From SM1-73 sp964588305 (lineage in GTDB: Bacteria > Zixibacteria > MSB-5A5 > SM1-73): DNA of 64,000 nucleotides. A program made the position numbers and the translations under genes. The stretch spans positions 1-64,000 of the forward strand of contig CAZPOP010000012.1 in the NCBI GenBank assembly GCA_964588305.1, in the 5' to 3' direction. Each line of letters begins with the position of its first letter. Position 1 is the first letter of the stretch. Below, one piece after another: positions 6,958 to 15,831 of the stretch. The notes beneath the pieces were generated by a model. The model was not told the origin of the DNA, made no database searches, and saw only the letters and a program-made list of their open reading frames with translations.

Positions 6958-8784
6958 ATGACAGCTGAAGAGAAGAGGCCTTTAATCGATAGGATTAGAT
7001 CACAAGATGCCGAGATAGGTGTGATCGGACTGGGTTATGTTGGAGTACCACTGGCAATTAAGCTCGCAGAAAAGGGATTCTTGGTCAAAGGGATCGAAAA
7101 AGAACCTGCGGTAGTTGATACTTTGCAGAGAGGTAAGTCCCTTTGGCCTGACGTATCAGATGAGGAGATTGCCGATCAGTTGATGAAGAAGAACTTCTTG
7201 CTTGTTAGAGTTCAGGAGGAATATCAGAATACTGAGGCCGTTTTACGCCAGCAAATAGCCGATTGTGACGTTTACATAATTTGCGTCCCCACACCATTGA
7301 AGCACTCCAGCCACTGTGATCCAGACATACAATTTATAAATAAAGCTACCAAAATCGTTGAGGATTCAATTCAGATCAGTGAAGATAAGGACAAGTTAGT
7401 AATCGTTGAGAGTACAACTTATCCCGGATGTACCGAAGAAGTTATCTTGCCTCGATTGAAATCTGCCCTATCAACGCATTCAACTAAGGTAAACTTAGCT
7501 TACTCGCCAGAGAGAACAAACCCGGGAGGAAAGTTGCCTTTTTGGGAGATCCCGAAGATCGTTGGTGGTCTGGACGAAACCAGTTTTGAACTAGCGTCGG
7601 AGCTCTATAAGCCGCTCTTCAAGGATAGAATCAAAAAGGTCAGCTTCATCAGGATTGCAGAAACCGTGAAGTGTGCGGAGAACGCCTACCGTTTCATAAG
7701 TATCTCTTTTGCCAATAGACTGGCTAAGTTGTCAAGACATTCAGGAGTTGATATCTGGAATATCATAGCAATCATGAATAAGAGAACGTTATGGAACTTC
7801 TTGCCAGAAGAAATTCTCAAAAGGAACAAGCTAACTGAGACTGAATTGTTTAAAGAGATTCTCAGGCATGACAGCTTTGATAGCGAAATTCTCTCCCAGG
7901 AAGCTACCTCTATAAATACCCTTGCCGAAAAATGTGTTGACGAAATTCGCGGGGAAAAACGTGATAAAGCTGATCAGCACCTCATAGCTGAAATAGTGAC
8001 TCGGTCTTTCTGCCAGTTGAGCATACTTTTTCTCCATCAACTTGCTGAATTCTGTAATCTGAATTCGATGAAAATGAGCATAAGTGAAGTCATAAGCGCA
8101 ATACTTACAAAAAGGTTTGGACTGGATTTATGTTTTCCTGGACCGGGTGTGGGCGGACATTGCATTCCTATTGATCCTCTCTATTTATATTGGAAAGCCA
8201 GGGAAGAGAGAATTAGTATACCACTTATTTGGGAGGCTTTTCAGATAGATGAAGAAATGCCAGATGAAATTGTTGGAATGGTCAAGCAAGCTTTACATGC
8301 CCAAGGTAGAAAGCTAGGCGAGTCAAACATTCTTATGTTGGGTGTCACTTACAAGGAGAATGTTCCCGACATTCGTGAATCAAAAGCTCTCGAAATTTTG
8401 AAATCCCTGCTATCTAAAAATGTCAACTTATATTACTGCGATCCAGTTTTTACAAGGCGCCGGTTGAAATTATTCCCGGATAAGGATCAATGGATGGATC
8501 GAGAACTCTATCTGGGGATAAAGAGTCGAGCTACGGTAGATACGTCCGAAGCAACCATAAGATTTTATTTGAAAGGGATAAACATGGTGGAGTGTGCCGA
8601 AATGGTGAAAAAAGACAAGATTGACTGTGTGGTAATCTTTGCAAATCATAGTGAGTTCTCAGAGAATCGCATATACGAAGCTATAATCTCAAATAAAAAG
8701 GTACCGGTCATTGACACCAGAAATGTAGTGGAGAAAGAACTCGGCTATAGGCCTGAAAATGTCTTCGTGCTTGGCAGGATGTAG
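6958..8784 (+). CDS. UDP-glucose/UDP-ManNAc 6-dehydrogenase family with an internal insertion
   Basis: Member of the NAD-dependent nucleotide-sugar 6-dehydrogenases (Ugd, WecC/WbpA type), which oxidise UDP-hexoses to uronic acids for surface polysaccharide. Rossmann motif GLGYVG is at 24-29, the conserved lysine region AETVKCAENAYR at 234-245 (Lys238), and the active-site loop GPGVGGHCIPIDP at 395-407 (Cys402). The C-terminal UDP-binding domain starts near 455 (ILMLGVTYKENVPDIRESKA). At 608 residues it is much longer than the usual 420-450. The extra 115 or so residues lie between 271 and 387, inside the central helical domain, and end in a second copy-like helix pair. No glycosyltransferases are nearby, so it is an orphan and the substrate is unknown. 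Confidence 0.85.
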   Translation: MTAEEKRPLIDRIRSQDAEIGVIGLGYVGVPLAIKLAEKGFLVKGIEKEPAVVDTLQRGKSLWPDVSDEEIADQLMKKNFLLVRVQEEYQNTEAVLRQQIADCDVYIICVPTPLKHSSHCDPDIQFINKATKIVEDSIQISEDKDKLVIVESTTYPGCTEEVILPRLKSALSTHSTKVNLAYSPERTNPGGKLPFWEIPKIVGGLDETSFELASELYKPLFKDRIKKVSFIRIAETVKCAENAYRFISISFANRLAKLSRHSGVDIWNIIAIMNKRTLWNFLPEEILKRNKLTETELFKEILRHDSFDSEILSQEATSINTLAEKCVDEIRGEKRDKADQHLIAEIVTRSFCQLSILFLHQLAEFCNLNSMKMSISEVISAILTKRFGLDLCFPGPGVGGHCIPIDPLYLYWKAREERISIPLIWEAFQIDEEMPDEIVGMVKQALHAQGRKLGESNILMLGVTYKENVPDIRESKALEILKSLLSKNVNLYYCDPVFTRRRLKLFPDKDQWMDRELYLGIKSRATVDTSEATIRFYLKGINMVECAEMVKKDKIDCVVIFANHSEFSENRIYEAIISNKKVPVIDTRNVVEKELGYRPENVFVLGRM

Positions 8785-8895
8785 TTCTTGACAGAATTGC
8801 TTTAGCGACGAGGGCACCTTTCTGGAGGTAACGCTGGCAAGACAAGGGCAACGATCCCTCGGTTCTCAGATACGGCGTGGTAGTTCTTTTCAGAA

Positions 8896-11670
8896 TTATT
8901 TCAGTTGGTCTTCAATAAACTCTCGCTTCCTCTTCTGCGCCAGATCAAATAATGACATAAGTGCTGCAATTCTCAACTCCAAATAGGTTGATCTAAACTT
9001 GTATCCGGAAACGAAGCTGCCTCCGGCTGGATCTACAAAGAGGCTTCCATTTCCCCTAAATTCGATTTTCCCCTCTTTCCTGATGATGTAAGGGTAGTCT
9101 GGGTCAACGTTTTTAAAAGCTTCGCACAGATAGGCATATAATATCTTTTGCGCGAAACGGAAGGCGCCATATTCTGAATTGAGCTCTTCGAGGTCCAAAA
9201 TCAATGACTCTCCGCAAGACAGACTTCTTCTCAGTTGGTCGATATCTTGTTTGTGTGTAGCAGGTAGCTTGAACTCATCACTGATTCTAACCCCCAAATC
9301 CAGTTTTGTTAACTTTTCTGCCAAAGCATATTCCACCTTCTCGAAAAACGGATGGCTTTTCTCAATCATCATTTCGCTTTCGTGATAGACCTTATCCCAC
9401 AGTGGCCTTCCAGATGCACTGCTCTGGTTGAGCATTACCTCTATGAATGGTTCAAATCCCTTTGCAATCTGGAGTTTATCTCTACACTTATTTATGGCTC
9501 TTAGGGCATTTGTGTGGCTACGCAGGTCCCTTACAAAAGTGGGAGAGGTTGCAAGCAGGTATCTTACAGCATGAGCTTCAAATTCGCTCTGAACCAAATC
9601 GCTACCACCAAGCATCTGCTTCCATTGGTGAAACCTTGACCAATAGAATTTAGCGAAGAGTTCCCAGTCGCCTAAGAAACCAAAACGAAAACAAAGCATC
9701 GCACAAAAGATCTCTTCAGCCGAATGTGCATATCGCTTTTCAGACGGCAAGTCTTCTTTGATGTCATGCCAGTCTGTCATCACAAGGTAGTGTCCGACCT
9801 CGTGATATGCTGCAGCCAATTCCATAGGCTCAAATAGAAGATGATAGTTGAAAAAGATGGGGCATCCGATAAAGTTAGGTGAAGTGCAGACACGCGGTGA
9901 GGACCCAACAATTACGAGGCTACTTCTCATTTCCTTTTTATCAAGCAAGTCAAGCAACGTGTTCGAGAAACCGCTTACTGCCGACACTATCTGATGTATG
10001 GACCCACGGAATTCAAAGGCGAAGTCATTCACCTCGTTCGTTGCATAGCTTTGAAGATATCTGTTCGAGAAAGCCCCCTTGAAAGCCTCGACACAGGTCT
10101 GCAACCCGCGGACGAACTCAGGGAGAGATATTTCTCTCCCGTGTTGCCTGAGGACAATACCGCCACCATAATTTTCGACCTCTGCCAGGAGCCTTGCCAT
10201 CCTATTGACTAGTGGACAAAGGTCTGCAAATGCATCTATCACCTGAAAATTTCTTATACACATGTCAAATGTCGAAAAGATGCGGTCGATCTCAAAAACC
10301 AGATTCTTGGGAATCCCGATTGATCTGACTTTTGCTCTGGCATCCTTAACTAGCTTCGCCCAATCCGGGTTTGGAGTGGCCAGCGGCCTAAAGCCGTAAA
10401 TGTGATCAGTATGGACAGCTGGAATGGATAGCGATGGTGAGAGAACCCAAGAGGTTCTCGTTTTGAAGACATGGGGTTTTTTCTGTGGTTCTTCAAGCAC
10501 CTTAGCTTCAAGATCTACTATCCTCTTGATGCAATCCGCTACATTCCCAGGTTTACGGTTTAGCCCATCCGCACACCTGAGTGGCATATAATCTTGTTTT
10601 CCAATCAAGACTGCTAGCTCGCTGTTACCTAGCGCATCTTCTGCTTGTTCATGAACTTTTGACAAGTGCCCAGGTCTACAGCATAAATTGGTGATACACG
10701 CAGTCAAGGATTCTTCTGACAAGTTGCTGAGGTGATTGACAGCGAGATCAAATTTCTCTTTGACTTCGTTTTCTGACTCCTCCTGCTTCGGGGCGTATTT
10801 TGCATATAGTCCATCGAAAATCTCGAAATTAAAACCGAAAGTCGTGTAGCTTGTGGCAAAGACGTGGCTCTTCAAAATGTCGCCCGGTCCCTCGCTCTTA
10901 AGCAAAATCTTAGCAAAAGAACTCTGCTTAATTTTATTTATGGTGTCGTCAAAGGCCTTATCCTCAAACATCGAACAAAGGTCCCTCTCGCGAAGATCGA
11001 GTATTGTGTCAGCTATTTCCGTAACGCTTCGGGAAAAGACCAGCAAAAGGATCTCGCTCCATGCCTGAGAGTGTAAAATAAGGTTGACGCTGTTATTAGA
11101 TCTCAATTCAAGCTTGTCCAGGCGCTTTCTACAGGCATAAAGCAGAGCCTCCACAAGTTCGAAACCGAGGATAGAAGTCCACAAAGGGCTAATCTTTAGC
11201 TGAGAGATAGCTAACAGAGGGAATCTTTGGCGAAAATCCGTCCGAAGAATTTCTAGTTCACGCCCACTCTGAGATTCAAACCCCTCGCCCACGGGTAGCA
11301 TTCCAACAAAGAACTGTTGAGCGTGCTGGCGAGGGACAAGAGATAGCTTGTGTATCAGCTCAAAATCATCAATCAGGCAAAGTCCTGCGATATCGAATTC
11401 ACCCAGAGCCAAATAAAGCCTAGGCTGGTACAATGATGCGAATTGTTTTTCATCGTTAGTGGGCGGTCTTCCATTTTTACACTCGAAATGACGGCAGGTT
11501 ATATTTTCTAACTTTGACAAATAATCCTCAAAGCTTCCATCTAACTTCGAAGCAAATTCTCTTTCCTGGCCTGGGTCTACAGAAAAGAGCGAGAATAACA
11601 TAACCGGTGCATGTTGCCCAATTTTAGACACGCGCATCGCAGTTGCAGAATTGACGTTTCGCCTCTCCAT
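8896..11670 (-). CDS. Large protein with HEVGH zinc-metalloprotease motif, unknown family
   Basis: I do not recognise the family. The 924-residue soluble protein has no signal peptide or membrane segments. Residues 623-627 are HEVGH, the zinc-binding HExxH motif, in the context LAAAYHEVGHYLVM. Two glutamates at 652-653 (AHSAEEIFCAM) sit about 25 residues on, where gluzincins place the third zinc ligand. The N-terminal 600 residues and the C-terminal 230 are helical and lack recognisable motifs. The start has CCTCC on the complement (a good GGAGG site) just upstream of the ATG at 11668-11670. It is transcribed alone from the promoter at 11805-11833. Its position in an accessory block suggests a strain-specific function, perhaps defence or regulated proteolysis; this is inference. 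Confidence 0.65.
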   Translation of the reverse strand: MERRNVNSATAMRVSKIGQHAPVMLFSLFSVDPGQEREFASKLDGSFEDYLSKLENITCRHFECKNGRPPTNDEKQFASLYQPRLYLALGEFDIAGLCLIDDFELIHKLSLVPRQHAQQFFVGMLPVGEGFESQSGRELEILRTDFRQRFPLLAISQLKISPLWTSILGFELVEALLYACRKRLDKLELRSNNSVNLILHSQAWSEILLLVFSRSVTEIADTILDLRERDLCSMFEDKAFDDTINKIKQSSFAKILLKSEGPGDILKSHVFATSYTTFGFNFEIFDGLYAKYAPKQEESENEVKEKFDLAVNHLSNLSEESLTACITNLCCRPGHLSKVHEQAEDALGNSELAVLIGKQDYMPLRCADGLNRKPGNVADCIKRIVDLEAKVLEEPQKKPHVFKTRTSWVLSPSLSIPAVHTDHIYGFRPLATPNPDWAKLVKDARAKVRSIGIPKNLVFEIDRIFSTFDMCIRNFQVIDAFADLCPLVNRMARLLAEVENYGGGIVLRQHGREISLPEFVRGLQTCVEAFKGAFSNRYLQSYATNEVNDFAFEFRGSIHQIVSAVSGFSNTLLDLLDKKEMRSSLVIVGSSPRVCTSPNFIGCPIFFNYHLLFEPMELAAAYHEVGHYLVMTDWHDIKEDLPSEKRYAHSAEEIFCAMLCFRFGFLGDWELFAKFYWSRFHQWKQMLGGSDLVQSEFEAHAVRYLLATSPTFVRDLRSHTNALRAINKCRDKLQIAKGFEPFIEVMLNQSSASGRPLWDKVYHESEMMIEKSHPFFEKVEYALAEKLTKLDLGVRISDEFKLPATHKQDIDQLRRSLSCGESLILDLEELNSEYGAFRFAQKILYAYLCEAFKNVDPDYPYIIRKEGKIEFRGNGSLFVDPAGGSFVSGYKFRSTYLELRIAALMSLFDLAQKRKREFIEDQLK

Positions 11671-11804
11671 ATTTCCTCCTTTAGCTTAGTCTCTAACATA
11701 TCTGATAAGTAGACGCAATCATTCCTGCCTTGCCCCACATCAATACAGCCTGGACTCACCGATCCCTTTGAGACTAAATTCAGGTTGACCAAGAACTTTA
11801 TTCA

Positions 11805-11833
11805 ATCTTAACAAGACTTGTACTACTTGTCAA
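11805..11833 (-). promoter_or_regulatory. Promoter of the HEVGH protein gene
   Basis: On the minus strand there is TTGACA (complement of 11828-11833), a 17-bp spacer and TAAGAT (complement of 11805-11810). This is a near-consensus sigma-70 promoter, with a leader of about 130 nt before the start codon at 11670. Confidence 0.65.
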
Positions 11834-11937
11834 GAAGTTTTTGGGGCATTCGTGAGGGGAGCGTCAGCTAATGGGATTCAAATCTGAGGAGGGTTAATCG
11901 TTTGAATACCTGCGTAGAAGTCCTGAGAATTGTCTTC

Positions 11938-14193
11938 CTAGCATTTCGAAAACCCACACAGTCTGCAGACCAAGCATCCGGAATCGTGCTCCAGTTTTCC
12001 GCCGCAGTCCGGACAATACTCCAGGTACAGATCCTGATGATGATTCTTCCCCTTGTTTTTGCCAAAATGCTTGTTTAAGACCTTGGCGATGGCATCCGGG
12101 ATGGACATCACCAGCCCGCCCTCCTGATAGATAGGGGAGGCGCCGCCGATTCCGATCAGCTGCTCGATGGTCTTCTCCACGCTTATCCCGCTGCGAAGCG
12201 CCAGGGAGATCAACCTGCAGATGGCTTCGGTGTCGGCCATGGTGGAATATCCGGATTTTCCTATCTGGGCAAAGACCTCGAAGGGCTTTCCGTTCAAGGT
12301 GTTGATGGTCACGTAGAGATTGCCGTATCCGGTCTTGATCTTGTCGGTGATGCCGGAAAGGGTTGCCGGCCTATCCATGGGAGCGATCTTCTCTTCCTCT
12401 TTTTCTTCGTCTTTCTTGGTAGATAAGACCTGTGCCTCTCTGGATCCGTCCCTGTAGATGGTCACCCCCTTGCAGCTCGATTCGTATGCCAATCTATATG
12501 CAGTCTCAACGTCGGCCACCGTGGCCTGGTTGGGGAGATTTATGGTCTTGGAAACCGCGTTATCCGTGTATTTCTGGAAAGCAGCCTGCATGCGCACGTG
12601 CCATTCCGGTGCTATGTCGTGAGATACCACAAAGGTCTTCTTGACATCCTCGGGAATCTCGTCAAAATCCTGAATGGATCCCTTCTGAGCGATTCTTTCC
12701 ATCAGCTCGTCGCTGAAAAAGCCTCTTTCCTTGGCCTCTTTCTGGAAGTATGGATTTACCTCCACCAGTCTGGTGTTGTCCATCACCGTGCGTATATATG
12801 AGATGGCAAAGAGCGGCTCGATCCCGGAGGAACAGCCGGCTATGATGCTGATGGTCCCTGCCGGAGCGATGGTGGTGACGGTGGAGTTGCGCATGGGAGT
12901 GTTTTTGTCGTAATAGATGCTCTTCTCCCAGGTGGGGAAATTACCCCTGGCCTTGCCCAACTCTGAGGAAGTCTGGTGGCCCGTCTCCCGGATGAAGCTC
13001 ATCACCTCTTCAGCTAAGCTTACCGCCTCCTTCGAGTTATATGGAATCCTTAGCTGCACCAACATGTCCGCCCAACCCATAATCCCCAATCCTATCTTCC
13101 GGTTGGCTGTGGTGTTCTGTTTTATTTCCGGCAGGGGATGGTTATTTGCGTCTATCACGTCATCTAAGAAATGGGCCGCTTTTCTAACGGTATTTTCGAG
13201 CTTGTCCCAATCGATCTCCATGGTCAGATGGTCAGGCGCCTTCTGCTTGGCACTGACTTTTAGCATCCTGGCTAAGTTAATGGAACCCAGATTGCAGCTT
13301 TCATAGGGCAGGAGGGGCTGCTCCCCGCAGGGGTTGGTGGACTCGTATAGCCCGACTTTGGTGATGGGATTTCCGTCGTTCATCTTGTCTAAGAACATCA
13401 TCCCCGGCTCGCCGGTTCTCCAGGCGTGTTCCACTATCAAGTCGAAGACCTCTTTGGCCTTGTGCTGAACCGGCTTGCCGTCTAGGTTGTATTTCCTTCC
13501 GGTGCGGGGATCGATCAAATCATAGTAGTCGTCCTTTTCCATGGCCTTCATGAAGGTGTCCGTGACGGCCACGGAGACGTTGAAATTGGTGAGCTCTCTT
13601 AAATCGTCCTTGGAGCAGATGAATTCCAAGACGTCCGGATGATCCACCCTTAGAATTCCCATATTAGCACCCCTTCGGGTGCCGCCCTGCTTGACCGCTT
13701 CGGTGGCGGCATTGATGACCTTCATAAAGGATATGGGGCCTGAAGCCACGCCACTGGTGGAAGCAACCGGCGAATTCTTGGGTCTTAATCTTGAAAACGA
13801 GAATCCGGTTCCGCCTCCGCTTTTGTGGATCAGAGCGGTGTCCTTCACCGCGGTGAAGATGGACTCCATGGTATCTTCGATGGGTATGACAAAGCAGGCG
13901 GAGAGCTGACCCAAGGGTCTGCCCGCATTCATCAAAGTCGGAGAGTTGGGCATGAATTCCAACTTGGCCATCATCTCATAGAATTCTTCGGTGGTTTTCT
14001 GTATCTCGGATTCGGTGGCTCCGTAATCTTTGTCCGCAGAAGATATGACCTCGGCCACCCTCCAGAAAAGCTCCTCGGGTGTTTCTATGACCTTGCCGTT
14101 TTTGTCCTTCTTGAGATACCTTCTCTCCAAGACCTTCATGCAATTGCCTGTCAGTTCTACCTTTGTCTTTCTGCTGATCGTTTTTTCAGTCAC
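11938..14193 (-). CDS. nrdJ: Adenosylcobalamin-dependent ribonucleotide reductase (class II)
   Basis: Reduces ribonucleotides to deoxyribonucleotides using adenosylcobalamin as radical source, so it works with or without oxygen. I start at the GTG at 14191-14193, because AGGAGGAGGGG lies just before it, giving 751 residues. Motifs: LSACF (Cys100, active-site cysteine), NPCGEQ (Asn287, Cys289 thiyl-radical cysteine, Glu291) and ESCNLGSINL (Cys300). After the barrel comes a linker and the C-terminal TSCPD-type region, then a cysteine cluster (CPDC, CLVC, CGFSKC) that forms a zinc ribbon or the redox tail. No cobalamin riboswitch is seen upstream; two dispersed repeats lie there instead. Confidence 0.95.
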   Translation of the reverse strand: MTEKTISRKTKVELTGNCMKVLERRYLKKDKNGKVIETPEELFWRVAEVISSADKDYGATESEIQKTTEEFYEMMAKLEFMPNSPTLMNAGRPLGQLSACFVIPIEDTMESIFTAVKDTALIHKSGGGTGFSFSRLRPKNSPVASTSGVASGPISFMKVINAATEAVKQGGTRRGANMGILRVDHPDVLEFICSKDDLRELTNFNVSVAVTDTFMKAMEKDDYYDLIDPRTGRKYNLDGKPVQHKAKEVFDLIVEHAWRTGEPGMMFLDKMNDGNPITKVGLYESTNPCGEQPLLPYESCNLGSINLARMLKVSAKQKAPDHLTMEIDWDKLENTVRKAAHFLDDVIDANNHPLPEIKQNTTANRKIGLGIMGWADMLVQLRIPYNSKEAVSLAEEVMSFIRETGHQTSSELGKARGNFPTWEKSIYYDKNTPMRNSTVTTIAPAGTISIIAGCSSGIEPLFAISYIRTVMDNTRLVEVNPYFQKEAKERGFFSDELMERIAQKGSIQDFDEIPEDVKKTFVVSHDIAPEWHVRMQAAFQKYTDNAVSKTINLPNQATVADVETAYRLAYESSCKGVTIYRDGSREAQVLSTKKDEEKEEEKIAPMDRPATLSGITDKIKTGYGNLYVTINTLNGKPFEVFAQIGKSGYSTMADTEAICRLISLALRSGISVEKTIEQLIGIGGASPIYQEGGLVMSIPDAIAKVLNKHFGKNKGKNHHQDLYLEYCPDCGGKLEHDSGCLVCRLCGFSKC

Positions 14194-14257
14194 TTTTCCC
14201 CTCCTCCTAATCAATAAGTCTCATCTGTCTCAGAGTCTCATGGAGAGCCCTTTGTGG

Positions 14258-14372
14258 AGTTGAGGCGTCAGCCTTTTATAAAATCCTGACGGATTAACTC
14301 CTTTTTGGTTTTGTAGCTCAACCATCCCGAAGGACCTGTCCTCAAGATTGACTCCTAAGGATGGTTGACAAC
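14258..14372. repeat. Dispersed repeat family B, copy 1
   Basis: Contains the inverted arms TCAACCATCC (14318-14327) and GGATGGTTGA (14359-14368), preceded by a motif GACGGATTAACTCC (14288-14301) that recurs near 45035 in copy 2. It sits between nrdJ and the next gene. Other copies are at 44983-45103 and 46845-46903. Confidence 0.7.
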
Positions 14373-14434
14373 TTTTTTTGTCTATCAATCCTTGGAACAT
14401 GCTTGCCCCATAACGCAAGAGAATTTTAAAAATT

Positions 14435-14504
14435 GTAGCCGCAGACTTCAGTCTGCGAGAATTGGATATCGATTTTTTCAGCGCAATCTGAAGATTGCGG
14501 CTAC
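14435..14504. repeat. Dispersed repeat family A, copy 1
   Basis: A 70-bp element bounded by perfect nine-base inverted arms, GTAGCCGCA (14435-14443) and TGCGGCTAC (14496-14504). Each arm adjoins a small internal palindrome (GCAGACTTCAGTCTGC; CAATCTGAAGATTG). It overlaps the last codons and stop of the neighbouring gene. Related elements are at 46768-46827 and 51343-51477. Confidence 0.75.
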
Positions 14505-15109
14505 CACATACACTCCTGTTCCATTTCACGCTTACAATCTAGACCATGAGAGATTCCCATACTTGCGCCATCCAGCAAGGAGGCTACTCTGTCCGCAACC
14601 TCCGACAAGTTTCGAAGATTGATATGTCGCAAGCTAGTAACTGATGGATTCCCATCCTTATCCACTGGGTATCGGAACGCTATCGAAAACGGGTCTTTCT
14701 CTGAGAACTGCGTGATGCACTCTTCTACCGCATCTAAATCTTCGGCTGGCCCTCCAGGCCAGGCTCGTTCCAAGATTTTCCTAGCTGGTTTCCACAGCTC
14801 ACCTACCTTATGATGCCTTGGAAACTCTTCGGGGATGCTAAAAAGAAGATTGCCATCCTTAATGAGCTTTTTGAGACGCAGTTCAATATACTGCCGGTAC
14901 AAGAATACTATGGGAAATACCAAATAGTCTTGGCCTGATCGAGCTTTTTTGACATGTTCAACTAATAGATCAGCTGCTTGCTTGTAACCATCTACATACA
15001 TGTTCCATTGGTCATGTTCGTAATTGAGACAAGCATTGTTCCACCAATCAGCATCTCCTTTAAATAATCGATCTCCTTTTCTTGGCCAAGGAATCGAACT
15101 CTCCGACAT
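14501..15109 (-). CDS. Hypothetical helical protein, 202 residues
   Basis: Function unknown. The start chosen is the ATG at 15107-15109 behind GGAAAGGAAAAAAG. The protein is soluble and mainly helical (YKQAADLLVEHV; LVFPIVFLYRQYIELRLKKL), with a HKVGELW turn and a late SIAFRYPVDKDGNPSV segment. I have seen this arrangement in unnamed proteins of accessory DNA, perhaps HEPN-like, but I see no catalytic motif to support that. The stop codon lies inside the inverted arm of a family A repeat, so the last few residues may be borrowed from the repeat. Confidence 0.6.
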   Translation of the reverse strand: MSESSIPWPRKGDRLFKGDADWWNNACLNYEHDQWNMYVDGYKQAADLLVEHVKKARSGQDYLVFPIVFLYRQYIELRLKKLIKDGNLLFSIPEEFPRHHKVGELWKPARKILERAWPGGPAEDLDAVEECITQFSEKDPFSIAFRYPVDKDGNPSVTSLRHINLRNLSEVADRVASLLDGASMGISHGLDCKREMEQECMW

Positions 15110-15140
15110 CTTTTTTCCTTTCCTCAAGAGATATGCCCCT

Positions 15141-15745
15141 CTCTTTACCTATCTCAAAATCCCAGAGCACCCGCAGAGTCATTCTAACCCCGCCTTTTAT
15201 GGTGAGCGAAGTCGAACCATTGGCGGGGGAAGAATCTAAGAGACCCTTCGCCTCGCTCAGGGTGACACTCTTTGGTTTTCTTTGTCTAGTGTCTCCTATA
15301 GGCCACCATCTTCTCTTCATCTATCTCAGAATCGCAGAACACAATGGGGTTTTTTCACAAATCTCATTTTTTAGGCAAAGAGAGACGCCGTCGAAATAAA
15401 AACCTTTCAAAAACCAACTATTGTAATTTGTTTAACTACAACAGGTTTGGCGGTTCGGCAAGCTCACCGTCCTGTCTTCGACCCTGAAGCTTCCTTCGAC
15501 ACTGAGTCTTCCCTCGACCCTGAAGTCTCGGGACCGAAGGGCAGGACGAAGTGCAGACCCGAAGGGAGCAAAGCCGAAGGAGGGAAAATCTGATTCCTCC
15601 CCTCATGAATCAAAATCTTCCCATATCCTATGTTAAAAGCCCAGCCTTAATTTGTCAAGGAAAAAATGCTGTTCTGTGCAAAAAAAACGCAATATATTGG
15701 GCTTCAACCATATATAAGACGCAAAATGTTGTGAATTGGTTTGGG
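15141..15745. pseudogene. Scar resembling a second thyX locus with the gene body lost
   Basis: The stretch matches both flanks of the real thyX locus in the same order and direction. On the minus strand 15286-15348 reads PIVFCDSEIDEEKMVAYRRH and a stop, similar to the last residues of ThyX (PIVFWDFHIDEKNKVAYRKDE). A second tail-like piece, VLWDFEIGK, is at 15140-15166, with a family C repeat (15178-15266) between the two. The same tail, repeat, tail order occurs at 49824-50100. Further right, 15415-15452 resembles 51075-51116 and 15651-15740 resembles 51183-51285, which lie upstream of thyX. The ThyX catalytic region is absent. A low-complexity GACCCTGAAG-rich piece fills 15478-15590. Confidence 0.5.
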
Positions 15746-15781
15746 GAAATCTGCCGGACGGCAATACCTCACCCCCTTGGT

Positions 15782-15808
15782 CCCCCTCTCCACATTGTGG
15801 AGAGGGGG
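15782..15808. repeat. Perfect 13-bp hairpin downstream of the PhzF-like gene
   Basis: CCCCCTCTCCACA (15782-15794) and its exact complement (15796-15808) leave a one-base loop. There is no T run, so it is not a standard terminator. A degraded relative lies near 51296-51340. Confidence 0.55.
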
Positions 15809-15831
15809 AGACCGGGAGAGAGGTGAAAACG

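Noticed and set aside
11577..11792. A short upstream gene overlapping the HEVGH gene start
   Set aside because: It overlaps the 5' end of the large gene in another frame and has no ribosome site. I regard it as a chance frame.
14215..14500. Cobalamin riboswitch ahead of nrdJ
   Set aside because: No B12-box-like sequence or the expected long folded leader is visible. The space is taken by repeats of families A and B.
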